A stretch of 49,965 nucleotides of DNA from Methylicorpusculum sp. (GTDB lineage Bacteria > Pseudomonadota > Gammaproteobacteria > Methylococcales > Methylomonadaceae), in the NCBI RefSeq assembly GCF_030651835.1, contig NZ_JAUSBX010000149.1, positions 1 to 49,965 on the forward strand. The letters run 5' to 3'. Every line of letters starts with the position of its first letter. Positions within the stretch are counted from its first letter, which is position 1. Positions 9,602 to 18,822 of the stretch are shown one piece after another. The notes below the pieces were generated by a model. The model worked only from the letters and a program-made list of their open reading frames with translations. It was not told the origin of the DNA and did no database searches. A program made the translations under genes and the position numbers.

Positions 9602-10246
9602 TTATTTTTTCACCACACCCAGCGCCATCGCGATATGCGCCAGCTCGGCCACGGTGGACACTTTTAATTTATTTTTGATTTGTGTGCCGTAATTGGCGGC
9701 AGTTTTATAGCCCAGACAGAGCTCGTCGGCGACTTTATGCATCGTCAGGCCTTTAGCCAGCAGGCAAAACACATCAAACTCTCTGGCTGACAAGGATTCA
9801 ATCAAGGCCCGGTAATCGGTGGGATTACCCGCGATAGTTGTGTTTTTTAACAAGCCGTCTTCAATGTACTCCCCGCCTTCAGAAATTTTCTGTATGGCCT
9901 CGACCAGAATAGCCGGTGCGGAATTTTTGGTGATATAGCCTTTGGCTCCGGCCATCATGGCCCTGTTCACATAAACCTGTTCATCATGAACACTGAATAC
10001 CAGAATTTTGGCCTGATTATCCCGGTTGCAGATACGCCGGATGCTTTCCAATCCGCCAATACCGGGCATGGATAAATCCAGCACCATCACATCCGGCTTG
10101 TTATCCAGATACAGCTGGCAGGCTTGTTCGCCCCGTTCCGCCTCGGCGATGACCTGAATATTCGGTACGGCGGACAGCAGCAAGCGGAATCCGGCTCGGA
10201 CTACGGCATGATCATCGACTAATATGACTTTGATGGCTTCATTCAT
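9602..10246 (-). CDS. LuxR/NarL-family response regulator
   Basis: The N-terminal receiver domain has the acidic pair D11-D12 (VILVDDHAVVRAGF), the phospho-acceptor D57 (PDVMVLDLSMPGIGG) and the conserved lysine in AKGYITKNS. The C-terminal LuxR-type HTH runs about 148-210 (LSAREFDVFCLLAKGLTMHK, then VADELCLGYKTAANYGTQIK). The 214-residue length is normal for NarL-type regulators. Its ATG overlaps the stop of the histidine kinase gene by 4 bases, so the two form an operon and a cognate pair. Targets are not visible; the kinase's sensor region hints at the MoxX/MoxY group. Confidence 0.9.
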   Translation of the reverse strand: MNEAIKVILVDDHAVVRAGFRLLLSAVPNIQVIAEAERGEQACQLYLDNKPDVMVLDLSMPGIGGLESIRRICNRDNQAKILVFSVHDEQVYVNRAMMAGAKGYITKNSAPAILVEAIQKISEGGEYIEDGLLKNTTIAGNPTDYRALIESLSAREFDVFCLLAKGLTMHKVADELCLGYKTAANYGTQIKNKLKVSTVAELAHIAMALGVVKK

Positions 10247-11583
10247 CTTAACGGTACAGTGGCGGTTACGGATAATCCTTTTGAACTGTCGGTACGAATA
10301 AAAAAATCGCCTCCCAAACTCTTGATGCGCTCTCTCATACCCAACATACCGAATCCGGACTTGAGCGAATCGGGGGCGCAGCCCTTTCCATTGTCGGAAA
10401 TGTCCAAAAATAACACTGGACCCTGTTGAGACTCATGGCCCAGAGCCAATTTAATAATAGCCTGACTGGCATTGGCATGGCGCACGACATTGGTCAAACA
10501 CTCCTGGATAACCCGGAAAACCTGAATCGTCATTTTATGATCGAGACTGTCGACTTCATCAGGACATTCCAGTGTTAATTTCAGTTCGGGATTTCTGACT
10601 GCCCATTGATTCAACAGCTCCTCCAGTGTCGCTTTAAGCCCTAATTCCTTGAGACTGATAGGATGAAGACTGCGCATCATGGACCGGACAACGGTAATCA
10701 GATGATCACAAATCGAAATAATGGTATCGGCGATTTGATCGGTTTCGGCTTTTTTATTTTTGACTGTAACCGCCATGACTTTGATGGCGGTTAATGATTG
10801 CCCCAGCTCATCATGCAGCTCCTGGGAAAGATTTTGGCGTTCTTCTTCCTGAATCTCCAGTGAGTGCTGGGTTAACGCGCTGTTCTCCTTGTTCGCGGCA
10901 TCCAGAACTTCGGTCATATGATTGATGGCGCCGGCAATACTGTCGTATTCATTGATGGAGAACTCGGGTAATTTCAGATCGTAATGACCGGTTTCAATGT
11001 TTTTTAAACCCTCAACGATAACCCCGATAGATTTCAGGGCTTTATTAAATGCCAAATTTACCGCGAGGCAAGTCATCAATGTCATGACGACCAATGACAC
11101 AAAAAAGGCGAGGCTTTCTTCCCAGACTTCGGAAATTTCATCCAGCGGATTGGCTTTGATCAGTAGCGTAATCGATTGTCCATCCGTTGTCGTCAGCTGT
11201 TTTTCAACTTCCGGATACTGGCTGGACACCAGCTTGATAAACCAGCGAGGCGGCATTTCTTTATCGCTACGACGCTCTTGAACAGAATTAAAATTGACGA
11301 TTTCACCGCTGGGCTTTTTCAGCTGAATCGTCAAATGCCGCGTTTGCCTCATCGCCACAAATCCCGGAAGCCATTCGTTGACATCAAAATTACTGCGTTT
11401 GTTTTGGGAAAAACTGAGCTGGACCAGTTGCAAGGTCAGGTTCAATGAGGATTCGACTTCGCGATCGACAGCCCCCCGTGCATGCCAGATAGCGACAGCA
11501 CCGCCTATCAACAAGATTAAAATGCTGGTCAGGACTATTCGAACATTGATTTGAAAACGTAAGCTCATCGCTTTAGGGGGCAT
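10243..11583 (-). CDS. NarX/UhpB-type sensor histidine kinase, MoxY-like sensor region
   Basis: The 446-residue kinase has a membrane helix near 15-33, a periplasmic domain to about 155, a second helix near 157-178, a HAMP region, then a HisKA_3 dimerisation domain with the phospho-accepting H257 in SQELHDELGQSLTAIK. The C-terminal ATPase domain shows LTNVVRHANA (N box), DISDNGKGC (G1) and GFGMLGMRERIKSLGG. The segment after helix 1, ARGAVDREVESSLNLTLQLV, resembles the LapD/MoxY-type periplasmic domain, known from a kinase that controls methanol oxidation in Paracoccus. That resemblance is from memory. An ATG at 11568 is an alternative start; neither start has a clear Shine-Dalgarno. Confidence 0.88.
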   Translation of the reverse strand: MPPKAMSLRFQINVRIVLTSILILLIGGAVAIWHARGAVDREVESSLNLTLQLVQLSFSQNKRSNFDVNEWLPGFVAMRQTRHLTIQLKKPSGEIVNFNSVQERRSDKEMPPRWFIKLVSSQYPEVEKQLTTTDGQSITLLIKANPLDEISEVWEESLAFFVSLVVMTLMTCLAVNLAFNKALKSIGVIVEGLKNIETGHYDLKLPEFSINEYDSIAGAINHMTEVLDAANKENSALTQHSLEIQEEERQNLSQELHDELGQSLTAIKVMAVTVKNKKAETDQIADTIISICDHLITVVRSMMRSLHPISLKELGLKATLEELLNQWAVRNPELKLTLECPDEVDSLDHKMTIQVFRVIQECLTNVVRHANASQAIIKLALGHESQQGPVLFLDISDNGKGCAPDSLKSGFGMLGMRERIKSLGGDFFIRTDSSKGLSVTATVPLR

Positions 11584-11702
11584 CGTGTTTAAACAAGCAT
11601 TATCTGGTTACTTGTCACAACAACCTATAGGAAAAATTCTTTTTTTATTTTTGTGATCATCCATAAACGACAAAACGAATGCATTTAAGGTAATCGTATT
11701 TT

Positions 11703-11781
11703 GTAGGAGCGGGCCATGCCCGCGAAAGGGATGGTGGGTCTTTCATTCGCGGGTTCAATCGCGGACATGGCCCGCTCTTAC
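11703..11781. repeat. REP/BIME-like palindrome, GTAGGAGCGGGC class
   Basis: The arm gtaggagcgggccatgcccg (11703-11722) pairs with gcggacatggcccgctctta (11761-11780) with few mismatches. The foot starts GTAGG, as in other elements of this window. It lies in the 546-base spacer 11584-12130 upstream of the kinase gene, together with a second element at 11891. I see no gene in this spacer; a short plus-strand open frame at 11716-12015 consists mostly of repeat sequence. Confidence 0.6.
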
Positions 11782-11890
11782 GGATACCATCTATCGCTTC
11801 ATTTCGAGGGAATTACCTTAACGGTATTGTTGCCAACCCTCTTTCGATGGACGAAAAAAGGCTATATTCGCGTTAATAGTAGGCGTCGCC

Positions 11891-11997
11891 CCGGCAGGGA
11901 TTGCCGGGGTCCAGAAGCCATGGATGGCGTTGGACTTTCACATTCTTGTGACCTGGATTCGCTTTCGCGGTCTAACGGCTCCGGCAATCCCTACCGG
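11891..11997. repeat. MITE-like dispersed repeat, family B copy 2 (inverted)
   Basis: The arms ccggcagggattgccgg (11891-11907) and ccggcaatccctaccgg (11981-11997) pair in 16 of 17 positions. The internal part gccatggatggcgttggact, leading to cacattcttgtg (11918-11951), is the reverse complement of the core of the element at 7481-7565 with two mismatches by eye. Two copies in opposite orientation about 4.4 kb apart flank the MFS and two-component genes. Confidence 0.7.
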
Positions 11998-12085
11998 AAA
12001 GACGGCAACTATTAATGCAAACAGAGTTCTCTTACAAGCCTGGACAACCCTATAAAAACTGGGAAACTTCGGTTTAATGAATAAA

Positions 12086-12114
12086 CCAGTCCTCCGAAAA
12101 GACCGGAGGACTGG
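12086..12114 (-). terminator. rho-independent terminator of the hsp20 gene
   Basis: The 11-bp arms ccagtcctccg (12086-12096) and cggaggactgg (12104-12114) are perfect complements around a 7-base loop. On the minus strand the hairpin is followed by TTTATTCATT, a modest U-rich tail. It lies 16 bases past the hsp20 stop at 12131, as expected for a terminator. Confidence 0.75.
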
Positions 12115-12130
12115 AAAAAGCCGGATTGAC

Positions 12131-12571
12131 TTACTCTTCGGCGGATACGCTAATTTTCTTGGGTTGAACGGCTTCTTTTTTAGGTATTGTGATTTCCAGG
12201 ACACCGAGCTTTGATCTTGCCGATATGGCATCGGCATTGGCTGTGTCAGGTAGACTGAAACGGCGGTAAAACGAGCCATAGGTGCGTTCGACGCGTTTAT
12301 AACCTTCAGTTTCGGTTTTGGCTTCCGTTTTTTTCTCGCCTTTTACGGTCAGAATGCCGTCTTCCATACTCACATCGATTTCCTCGGGTTTGACTCCGGG
12401 GATATCCGCATACAAGACAAATTTATCCGCTTCTTCTTTTATATCGACTGCAGGCGCCCATTCTGCGGTTGACGTGGAGCCTCCATCAACCGCCGTTTTT
12501 TCATGCGCACGCTCCAGTTCTTTTTGTAATTGATTCAATAAACTCCAAGGTTCATATCGGGTGATAGCCAT
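12131..12571 (-). CDS. Hsp20/alpha-crystallin small heat shock protein
   Basis: This is an ATP-independent holdase chaperone of the IbpA/Hsp20 type, about 146 residues. The alpha-crystallin domain covers about residues 40-135: EWAPAVDIKEEADKFVLYAD, then IPGVKPEEIDVSMEDGILTV, KGEKK, and the conserved end KLGVLEITIPKKE (the G-V-L-x-I-x-IPK motif). The start MAITRYEPWSLLNQLQKELE at 12571 is strongly preferred because GGAGG lies 6 bases upstream; a longer frame from 12592 has no such site. The gene is monocistronic with its own hairpin terminator. A heat-shock promoter is likely, but I could not identify a convincing sigma-32 site. Confidence 0.92.
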   Translation of the reverse strand: MAITRYEPWSLLNQLQKELERAHEKTAVDGGSTSTAEWAPAVDIKEEADKFVLYADIPGVKPEEIDVSMEDGILTVKGEKKTEAKTETEGYKRVERTYGSFYRRFSLPDTANADAISARSKLGVLEITIPKKEAVQPKKISVSAEE

Positions 12572-12771
12572 AACAACCTCCACACTAATCAATAAATTAT
12601 TGGTTTAAACGTTAAGACAGGGTCAAAAATAATCCACCTGACTGTAACTGCCGATAATCCAATCTATCTTCATGTGATCCGATTTTTCACCCTGAAATTT
12701 CAACCGGCAGTTCAGTCAGTTATCCATTTCCAACTTGAGTCACAACGAATATAAGGTCTTTCCTTTTCTTT

Positions 12772-15700
12772 TCAACCCACCCAGTCACGGGCATTTCTAA
12801 ATAATCGCATCCAAGGTCCATATTCACCCCAATCACCGGGATGCCAGGAATTCTGCATCGTTCTGAAACAACGCTCAGGGTGCGGCATCATAATCGTGAA
12901 ACGGCCGTCTCGCGTGGTCAACCCGGTAATACCAAAAGGAGAACCATTGGGATTTGCCGGAAACTCCGTCGTCAACTCCCCTTCATTGTCTACATAGCAC
13001 AAAGAAACTGCCCCGGCTTCTAGTGCAACAGCAGGATCAATATTAAATTCGGCGCGCCCTTCGCCATGAGCGATAACAACCGGCATTCGTGAACCGGCCA
13101 TACCGGCAAACAAGATGGACGGTGACTCCTGCACTTCAACAAGAGCAACCCGGGCCTCGAACTGTTCGGAGTCATTCCGCATGAAACGCGGCCAATGCTC
13201 GGCCCCCGGAATAATTTCCTGCAAACCGGACATCATCTGACAACCGTTGCAAACACCCAAACCAAACGTGTCCTGTCTTTGGAAAAAGGCCGAAAATTCT
13301 TCTCTGGCCCGTGCATTGAATAAAATGGATTTGGCCCAGCCGCCGCCGGCACCCAGCACATCTCCGTAAGAGAATCCGCCGCAAGCGGCCAAGCCGGTAA
13401 AATCCTTCAGACTGATCCGGCCATGAATGATGTCGCTCATGTGCACGTCTATCGCAGTAAAGCCCGCCCTGTCAAATGCCGCCGCCATTTCGACATGACC
13501 GTTTACCCCTTGCTCACGCAAGATGGCGACTTTGGGCCTTGCTGAGTTGATAAACGGCGCACACACGTTTTCATTCGAATCAAAAGTGAGCACCGCATTC
13601 AAGCCGGGATCCAGATCATCTCTAATGCGTTCGAATTGCTGTTCAGCGCAATCAGGATTATCGCGTAAAGCCTGCATCCGGTAACTGACTTCGGACCAGG
13701 TAGTTTGCAATTCGGCACGCGTGGCTGAAAATATTGTTTGCTCACCATCGAAGATAAGCAAAGACTGCGCAGCCGCAATCTCGCCAATTCTATGACTACA
13801 GGCGCCCAGTCCGGCTTCGGTCAATTGAGCCAGAACCCTCTCGCAATCCTGCTTGCGTACCTGCACAACGGCACCCAATTCTTCATTAAACAAGGCTGCT
13901 AAAACATCCGACCCCAAGGCGCTGATATTCAGATTAACGCCTAAGCGACCGGCAAACATCATTTCAGCAACCGCAGCAAGCAGTCCGCCATCGGAACGGT
14001 CATGATAAGCCAGCAATCGATCTTGTTGATTCAATTGTTGAATCACATTAAAAAACGCTGTAAATAATCCGGCATCGTCCAGATCCGGCGTTTCATCGCC
14101 CATTTGCCGATAAACCTGCGCCAATACGGAACCGCCGAGCCGGTTTTTGCCTTGGCCCAAATCAATCAGTAACAGTTCACTATCTTCATCACGCAACTGC
14201 GGCGTCAGGGTCCGGGTCACATCCAAAACCGGCGCGAAAGCGGAAACGATTAACGAGACCGGCGCCGTCATGATTTTTTCACGGCCGGCTTCCTTCCAGA
14301 CCGTTTTCATCGACAACGAGTCCTTCCCTACTGGTATAGCCAGACCTAAAGCCGGGCATAATTGCTTGCCTATGGCTTTGACTGTATCAAATAAGGCGGC
14401 ATCTTCACCCGGTGCGCCGGCCGCCGCCATCCAGTTGGCCGAAAGTTTAATGTGCTTTAATGACTCAATCCGGGCAGCAGCCAGATTGGTTAGTGCTTCA
14501 CCAATTGCCATACGGCCTGACGCCGGGGCATTGATAACGGCCAGCGGCGTTCTCTCACCCATCGCCATGGCTTCACCGGTCACCGCATAAAAGCCGGTCG
14601 CGGTTACTGCAACATCGGCAACCGGCACTTGCCAGGGCCCCACCATTTGATCACGCGCTACCAGCCCGGTTACAGAACGGTCGCCGATATGAATCAGGAA
14701 ACTTTTATCGGCTACCGCTGGAAACGACAGGACACGGCGAACCGCATCATCAATCAGAACCGCGTCAAAGTCGAGTGAGCTGTGATGCACCTTCAGATGA
14801 CTTACATCTCTGTGCATTTTAGGCGGTTTGCCGAATAAGACCGACATCGGCAAATCCACCGGCTTATCACCCAATAATGCATCGCTAAGTTCCAGATGCT
14901 CCGCTTCAGTCGCCTCGCCGATCACGGCAAAAAGACAATGCTCCCGCTCGCAGAATGATTTAAACAGTTCCAGAGACTCGGGCCTGATCGCAACAACATA
15001 GCGTTCCTGGGCTTCGTTACACCAGATCTGCATAGGCGACATGCCTTTATCGGCATTCAGCACATCGCGCAGCTCAAAGCGGCCGCCACGGTCACAATCA
15101 TGAATAATTTCCGGAACTGCATTCGATAAGCCGCCCGCACCGATATCATGAATGGACACAATCGGCGACTCATCACCCAGAGAATTACAATGATTGATGA
15201 CTTCCTGACAGCGTCGTTCCATTTCAGGATTTTCGCGTTGCACTGATGCAAAATCCAGCGCTTCCGAGCTTTCCCCCGAGGTTTGCGAGGAAGCCGCGCC
15301 ACCTCCCAAACCAATCAGCATGGCGGGTCCGCCTAATATGATGATTAGCGAACCGGGCGGAATCACGTTTTTATTGACCAGCATGGGACGAATATTGCCC
15401 ATGCCGCCGGCGATCATAATCGGCTTGTGGTAACCGCGGAGAGCGGCACCGTTACTATCAGGAACGACTTGTTCGAAACTTCGGAAATAACCGGCCAGAT
15501 TGGGCCTGCCGAATTCATTGTTAAACGCAGCACCGCCGATAGGGCCTTCCAGCATGATCTCCAAAGCTGAAGCAATCCGGCCGGGCTTGCCGTTGTCTGT
15601 TTCCCAGGGCTGATTTAAACCTGGGATTTTTAAATGGGAAACACTAAACCCGGTCAAACCGGCTTTGGTTGCCGATCCTCGCCCCGTCGCCCCTTCATCG

Positions 15701-16659
15701 CGAATTTCTCCTCCCGAGCCTGTAGCAGCGCCCGGATGCGGAGAAATCGCAGTTGGGTGATTGTGCGTTTCCACCTTCATCAGCAGATGGGCTTCTTCTT
15801 CGACATAAGCATATTCGCCGGTCATCGCATTGCGGATGAAAACCTGCGTCTTGGACCCTTCGGCTACGGAAGCATTATCGTGGTAAGCCGATAAAATGCC
15901 GTAAGGGCTTTGCTCCGCGGTATGACGAATCATGCCGAACAAACTTTCGGCTTGCTCAACTCCGTCAATTGTCCAGCGGGCATTAAAAATTTTATGGCGG
16001 CAATGTTCGGAATTGGCTTGAGCGAACATCATCAACTCGACATCAGACGGATTACGGCCTAATTTTTGAAAACTATCGGTCAAATAATCGATTTCATCAT
16101 TGGAAAGCGCCAAACCCAAGTCACTGTTGGCCGACACCAACGCAGCCCGGCCAGACTCGATCACGCCAACCCGCTGTAACGGTTGCGGCTCATGGTGCGC
16201 GAATAAGTCCTCTTCCCCTATCAAATTGCTGGCTTTAACCACTTGCGTCATTCGATCATGCAAGGCGGCCCCAATCTTGGAAAGGGAAGACTCACCGAGC
16301 GATGACTGGCTTTTCAACTGATATTCGATACCGCGTTCAATGCGATTGACATCAGTTAATCCGCAGCGCTGCGCAATTTCAGTAGCTTTACTGGACCAGG
16401 GAGAAATGGAGCCTGGCCTGGGAAAAACAGTCAATTGAAAATCAGGACTGTCTTCAGCCTTTTCGGCCAAACTCTCGCCGTAACTTAACAGCCTGTTTAA
16501 AATAGCGGACTGACTTTCATCTAATGGCTGAGTCAGCTCAACAAAATGAACATAATGGGCTGAAACGGTCAGAATTGAAGCATCAATGGATTGCAGCTCG
16601 GTCAACAATTTTGTGACGCGAAAACCGGAAAGTGCGGTGGTACCGGGAATTAATAGCAT
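12772..16659 (-). CDS. purL: phosphoribosylformylglycinamidine synthase (FGAM synthase, large single-chain form)
   Basis: PurL converts FGAR, glutamine and ATP to FGAM, step four of purine synthesis. The 1295-residue protein has the same length as the E. coli enzyme. Order: an N-terminal PurS-like domain, a linker ([16 protein letters not shown]), then two ATP-binding synthetase halves ([64 protein letters not shown]). The C-terminal class I glutamine amidotransferase has nucleophile Cys in [12 protein letters not shown], with a catalytic His/Glu pair near [11 protein letters not shown] chose the ATG at 16659 ([15 protein letters not shown]), which aligns with the known N-terminus; an upstream TTG at 16698 is unlikely. 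There is no clear Shine-Dalgarno. Confidence 0.97.
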   Translation of the reverse strand: MLLIPGTTALSGFRVTKLLTELQSIDASILTVSAHYVHFVELTQPLDESQSAILNRLLSYGESLAEKAEDSPDFQLTVFPRPGSISPWSSKATEIAQRCGLTDVNRIERGIEYQLKSQSSLGESSLSKIGAALHDRMTQVVKASNLIGEEDLFAHHEPQPLQRVGVIESGRAALVSANSDLGLALSNDEIDYLTDSFQKLGRNPSDVELMMFAQANSEHCRHKIFNARWTIDGVEQAESLFGMIRHTAEQSPYGILSAYHDNASVAEGSKTQVFIRNAMTGEYAYVEEEAHLLMKVETHNHPTAISPHPGAATGSGGEIRDEGATGRGSATKAGLTGFSVSHLKIPGLNQPWETDNGKPGRIASALEIMLEGPIGGAAFNNEFGRPNLAGYFRSFEQVVPDSNGAALRGYHKPIMIAGGMGNIRPMLVNKNVIPPGSLIIILGGPAMLIGLGGGAASSQTSGESSEALDFASVQRENPEMERRCQEVINHCNSLGDESPIVSIHDIGAGGLSNAVPEIIHDCDRGGRFELRDVLNADKGMSPMQIWCNEAQERYVVAIRPESLELFKSFCEREHCLFAVIGEATEAEHLELSDALLGDKPVDLPMSVLFGKPPKMHRDVSHLKVHHSSLDFDAVLIDDAVRRVLSFPAVADKSFLIHIGDRSVTGLVARDQMVGPWQVPVADVAVTATGFYAVTGEAMAMGERTPLAVINAPASGRMAIGEALTNLAAARIESLKHIKLSANWMAAAGAPGEDAALFDTVKAIGKQLCPALGLAIPVGKDSLSMKTVWKEAGREKIMTAPVSLIVSAFAPVLDVTRTLTPQLRDEDSELLLIDLGQGKNRLGGSVLAQVYRQMGDETPDLDDAGLFTAFFNVIQQLNQQDRLLAYHDRSDGGLLAAVAEMMFAGRLGVNLNISALGSDVLAALFNEELGAVVQVRKQDCERVLAQLTEAGLGACSHRIGEIAAAQSLLIFDGEQTIFSATRAELQTTWSEVSYRMQALRDNPDCAEQQFERIRDDLDPGLNAVLTFDSNENVCAPFINSARPKVAILREQGVNGHVEMAAAFDRAGFTAIDVHMSDIIHGRISLKDFTGLAACGGFSYGDVLGAGGGWAKSILFNARAREEFSAFFQRQDTFGLGVCNGCQMMSGLQEIIPGAEHWPRFMRNDSEQFEARVALVEVQESPSILFAGMAGSRMPVVIAHGEGRAEFNIDPAVALEAGAVSLCYVDNEGELTTEFPANPNGSPFGITGLTTRDGRFTIMMPHPERCFRTMQNSWHPGDWGEYGPWMRLFRNARDWVG

Positions 16660-16790
16660 AGTAATAGGTGTTGGAAATTTAAAATTCGGTGAGGACAATC
16701 ACTGGTTTACAGGACAAACTTGATTTGATGTGCAAACGGATTCAGAGGTTCCGAAGCCGGGTAAGCTAACGCCAAACCCGGCCCAAGGTC

Positions 16791-17447
16791 CTAATCATCA
16801 TCAATGTCCTCTTCGATTGCCTTTTGCAAAAGAGTCAGCAGCGCTAAACCTTTCCCTTCGGATAAAGGCTTTTCTTTCTCATCCAAAATAAAAATCTCGG
16901 TGAATCCTTCGTACTCGATCAGTTTGACGCGGTATTCAAGCTCAGTGCCACCCCCGGTGGCACCCAACATAAACAGCATTTCATCCCAAAAGGAATCATC
17001 CGTCACTTTAAGTTCGTCAGGATCGAATTGAACGATAAAGACGCCATTGGCCCGATCGCGCGAGACGATCTCAACCGACTTCCGGCTGAGTGCCTTGCCC
17101 ACCACCCGCCAGGTTCTGGACATATTTTCACTCAAGCGCAAACGGTTTCCATCGGTACCCCCAACGCGTTCTACCGTGGCCGTTTCACTTGCTTCTTCAG
17201 ACTCTCCAGTCTCAGCAGACTCTGCCTGAACAGCTGCCGTGGTGGTGACCGGTTGAGTTACGCTGGCAGTTGGAGACTTTCTGATCGTATGATGCCCGAG
17301 ATCATCCGGGACGATTAAATCCGGTATTTCAGCTTTAAACTGATAATCTTTTTCTTTATCAGGAAACCAGCTCTTAATCCGGCTGCAACCGGGTCCGGAG
17401 CTCAGAAGAATGATTAGTAAAACAGACCTTAAAAAAAACCTGTACAT
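16791..17447 (-). CDS. bamC: BamC-type outer-membrane assembly lipoprotein (short form)
   Basis: NlpB/DapX family lipoprotein of the BAM complex, which inserts beta-barrels in the outer membrane. A signal peptide, MYRFFLRSVLLIILLSSGPG, is followed by Cys21, the likely lipidated residue, although the lipobox is weak. A disordered region follows (residues 30-95), then one helix-grip domain of about 115 residues (ENMSRTWRVVGKALSRKSVE to KAIEEDIDDD). E. coli BamC has about 344 residues and two such domains; this one has 218 and apparently one. It starts 3 bases after the dapA stop, the same dapA-bamC order as in enterobacteria, which supports the call. The acidic C-terminus is a local feature. 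Confidence 0.8.
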   Translation of the reverse strand: MYRFFLRSVLLIILLSSGPGCSRIKSWFPDKEKDYQFKAEIPDLIVPDDLGHHTIRKSPTASVTQPVTTTAAVQAESAETGESEEASETATVERVGGTDGNRLRLSENMSRTWRVVGKALSRKSVEIVSRDRANGVFIVQFDPDELKVTDDSFWDEMLFMLGATGGGTELEYRVKLIEYEGFTEIFILDEKEKPLSEGKGLALLTLLQKAIEEDIDDD

Positions 17448-17450
17448 AGG

Positions 17451-18329
17451 CTACTCGATAACCTCAGCCTGACGCATGGCGGCTCGAACCGTGTCGAAAC
17501 ATTCTTCGGTCAACCAGGTCAACGGCAAACGGATGCCTTGTTTGATTAATCCCATTTCCGCCAAGGCCCATTTAACCGGAATCGGATTGGATTGGATGAA
17601 CAGATGTCTGTGCAAACCCGTTAATTTGGCATCGATAGCCAAGGCGGTTTCACGATCACCGTCTATTGCAGCATGAATCATCTCGTGAACCAGGCGGGGC
17701 GCCACATTGCCTGTGACGGTTATGGTGCCGTTGCCACCCAACAGACAAAAATCGCAGCTGGTTGCATCATCGCCTGAATACAACGCGAAATCGTCACCGC
17801 ATAAATCTCTGATTTGTCTATATCGTTCAAGTTTGCCGGTCGCCTCTTTGACGCCTACGATATTTTCGATTTCCGACAGGCGCGCTATGGTCTCAGGCAA
17901 CATATCAACGGCAGTCCGCCCAGGCACATTGTAAAGAATTTGTGGAATATCGACGGCTTCGGCAATCAGCTTATGATGCAGATACAATCCTTCCTGCGTT
18001 GGCTTGTTATAATAAGGCGTTACCAGTAAGCAGGCATCGGCACCGGCTGCTTTGGCCCTGCGCGTCAATTCCAGTGCTTCCGAAGTTGAATTGGCTCCGG
18101 TTCCGGCAAGAATAGGAATACGCCCCGCCGCGTAGCCGACGATTGCAGCAATCACTTCACAATGCTCTTCCTCATTAAGCGTCGCAGACTCACCTGTTGT
18201 GCCTACCGCAACAATAGAATCCGTTCCTTGTTCAATGTGAAACTCAACCAAATTTTTCAGGCTGACCTGGTCTATGCTGCCACTCTCATCCATGGGTGTA
18301 ACCAACGCAACGATACTACCTTGAATCAT
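17451..18329 (-). CDS. dapA: 4-hydroxy-tetrahydrodipicolinate synthase
   Basis: DapA condenses pyruvate with aspartate semialdehyde in the lysine and diaminopimelate pathway. The 292-residue TIM barrel shows the family residues: T44-T45 in [11 protein letters not shown]133 in [10 protein letters not shown], and the Schiff-base lysine K161 in [21 protein letters not shown] is the typical late loop. bamC follows 3 bases downstream and is probably co-transcribed. About 490 bases of non-coding sequence precede it, with the divergent helicase gene beyond. Confidence 0.96.
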   Translation of the reverse strand: MIQGSIVALVTPMDESGSIDQVSLKNLVEFHIEQGTDSIVAVGTTGESATLNEEEHCEVIAAIVGYAAGRIPILAGTGANSTSEALELTRRAKAAGADACLLVTPYYNKPTQEGLYLHHKLIAEAVDIPQILYNVPGRTAVDMLPETIARLSEIENIVGVKEATGKLERYRQIRDLCGDDFALYSGDDATSCDFCLLGGNGTITVTGNVAPRLVHEMIHAAIDGDRETALAIDAKLTGLHRHLFIQSNPIPVKWALAEMGLIKQGIRLPLTWLTEECFDTVRAAMRQAEVIE

Positions 18330-18822
18330 GCAAATCTCTCGATGATATTAAAACAAAAAAATGGTCCGGCATTATACCAAGCAAAAAATTAAAACTCAGC
18401 TCGATAGTGCATTTATACGTAAGTCACCTGAAGCATCGCAACCAGAGCAAGCAATTTTTCAAACGGATAACAGCTGATTTACCCGGCATGAACCAAGCGC
18501 TAAGCCTTGTGATGACCCTTCATGTCCAAAACCTTTGACATTAGATGATTTCGGCATAGACCGCCGTTATTCATACATCAATTGATGAGTTGGGGTAAAT
18601 GATTTTGGCATCCCCAGTGGAAAATCCAAGTGATGAACTTTATGGCTACAACACCTCGCTTCTCCAAAAATTGCACCTTAATTTCTCAATAAAACCAATC
18701 CTCTACACAACAAATCACGCTTGCCAATCTGATTCTCCATGCAGCAAAACAGGTATTACGGTATAATCTATCCCCATAAAACCCTCGCGCTGATGCGCCA
18801 ATCCAATTTTACAGGTAAATGC
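18330..18822. other. non-coding spacer between dapA and the RNA helicase gene
   Basis: This holds the divergent upstream regions of dapA and the helicase gene. No open frame with plausible protein character and no clear palindrome was found. Cold-shock DEAD-box helicase genes often have long structured leaders, so part of the region may be a 5' untranslated leader of the helicase mRNA; that is inference only. Confidence 0.4.

Noticed and set aside
12572-12771. Sigma-32 heat-shock promoter upstream of hsp20
   Set aside because: A GTTGAA-like -35 exists but no CCCCAT-type -10 at the right distance.
12772-16698. Longer PurL starting at a TTG at 16698
   Set aside because: The extra 13 residues are not in the family and the ATG at 16659 gives the standard 1295-residue protein.
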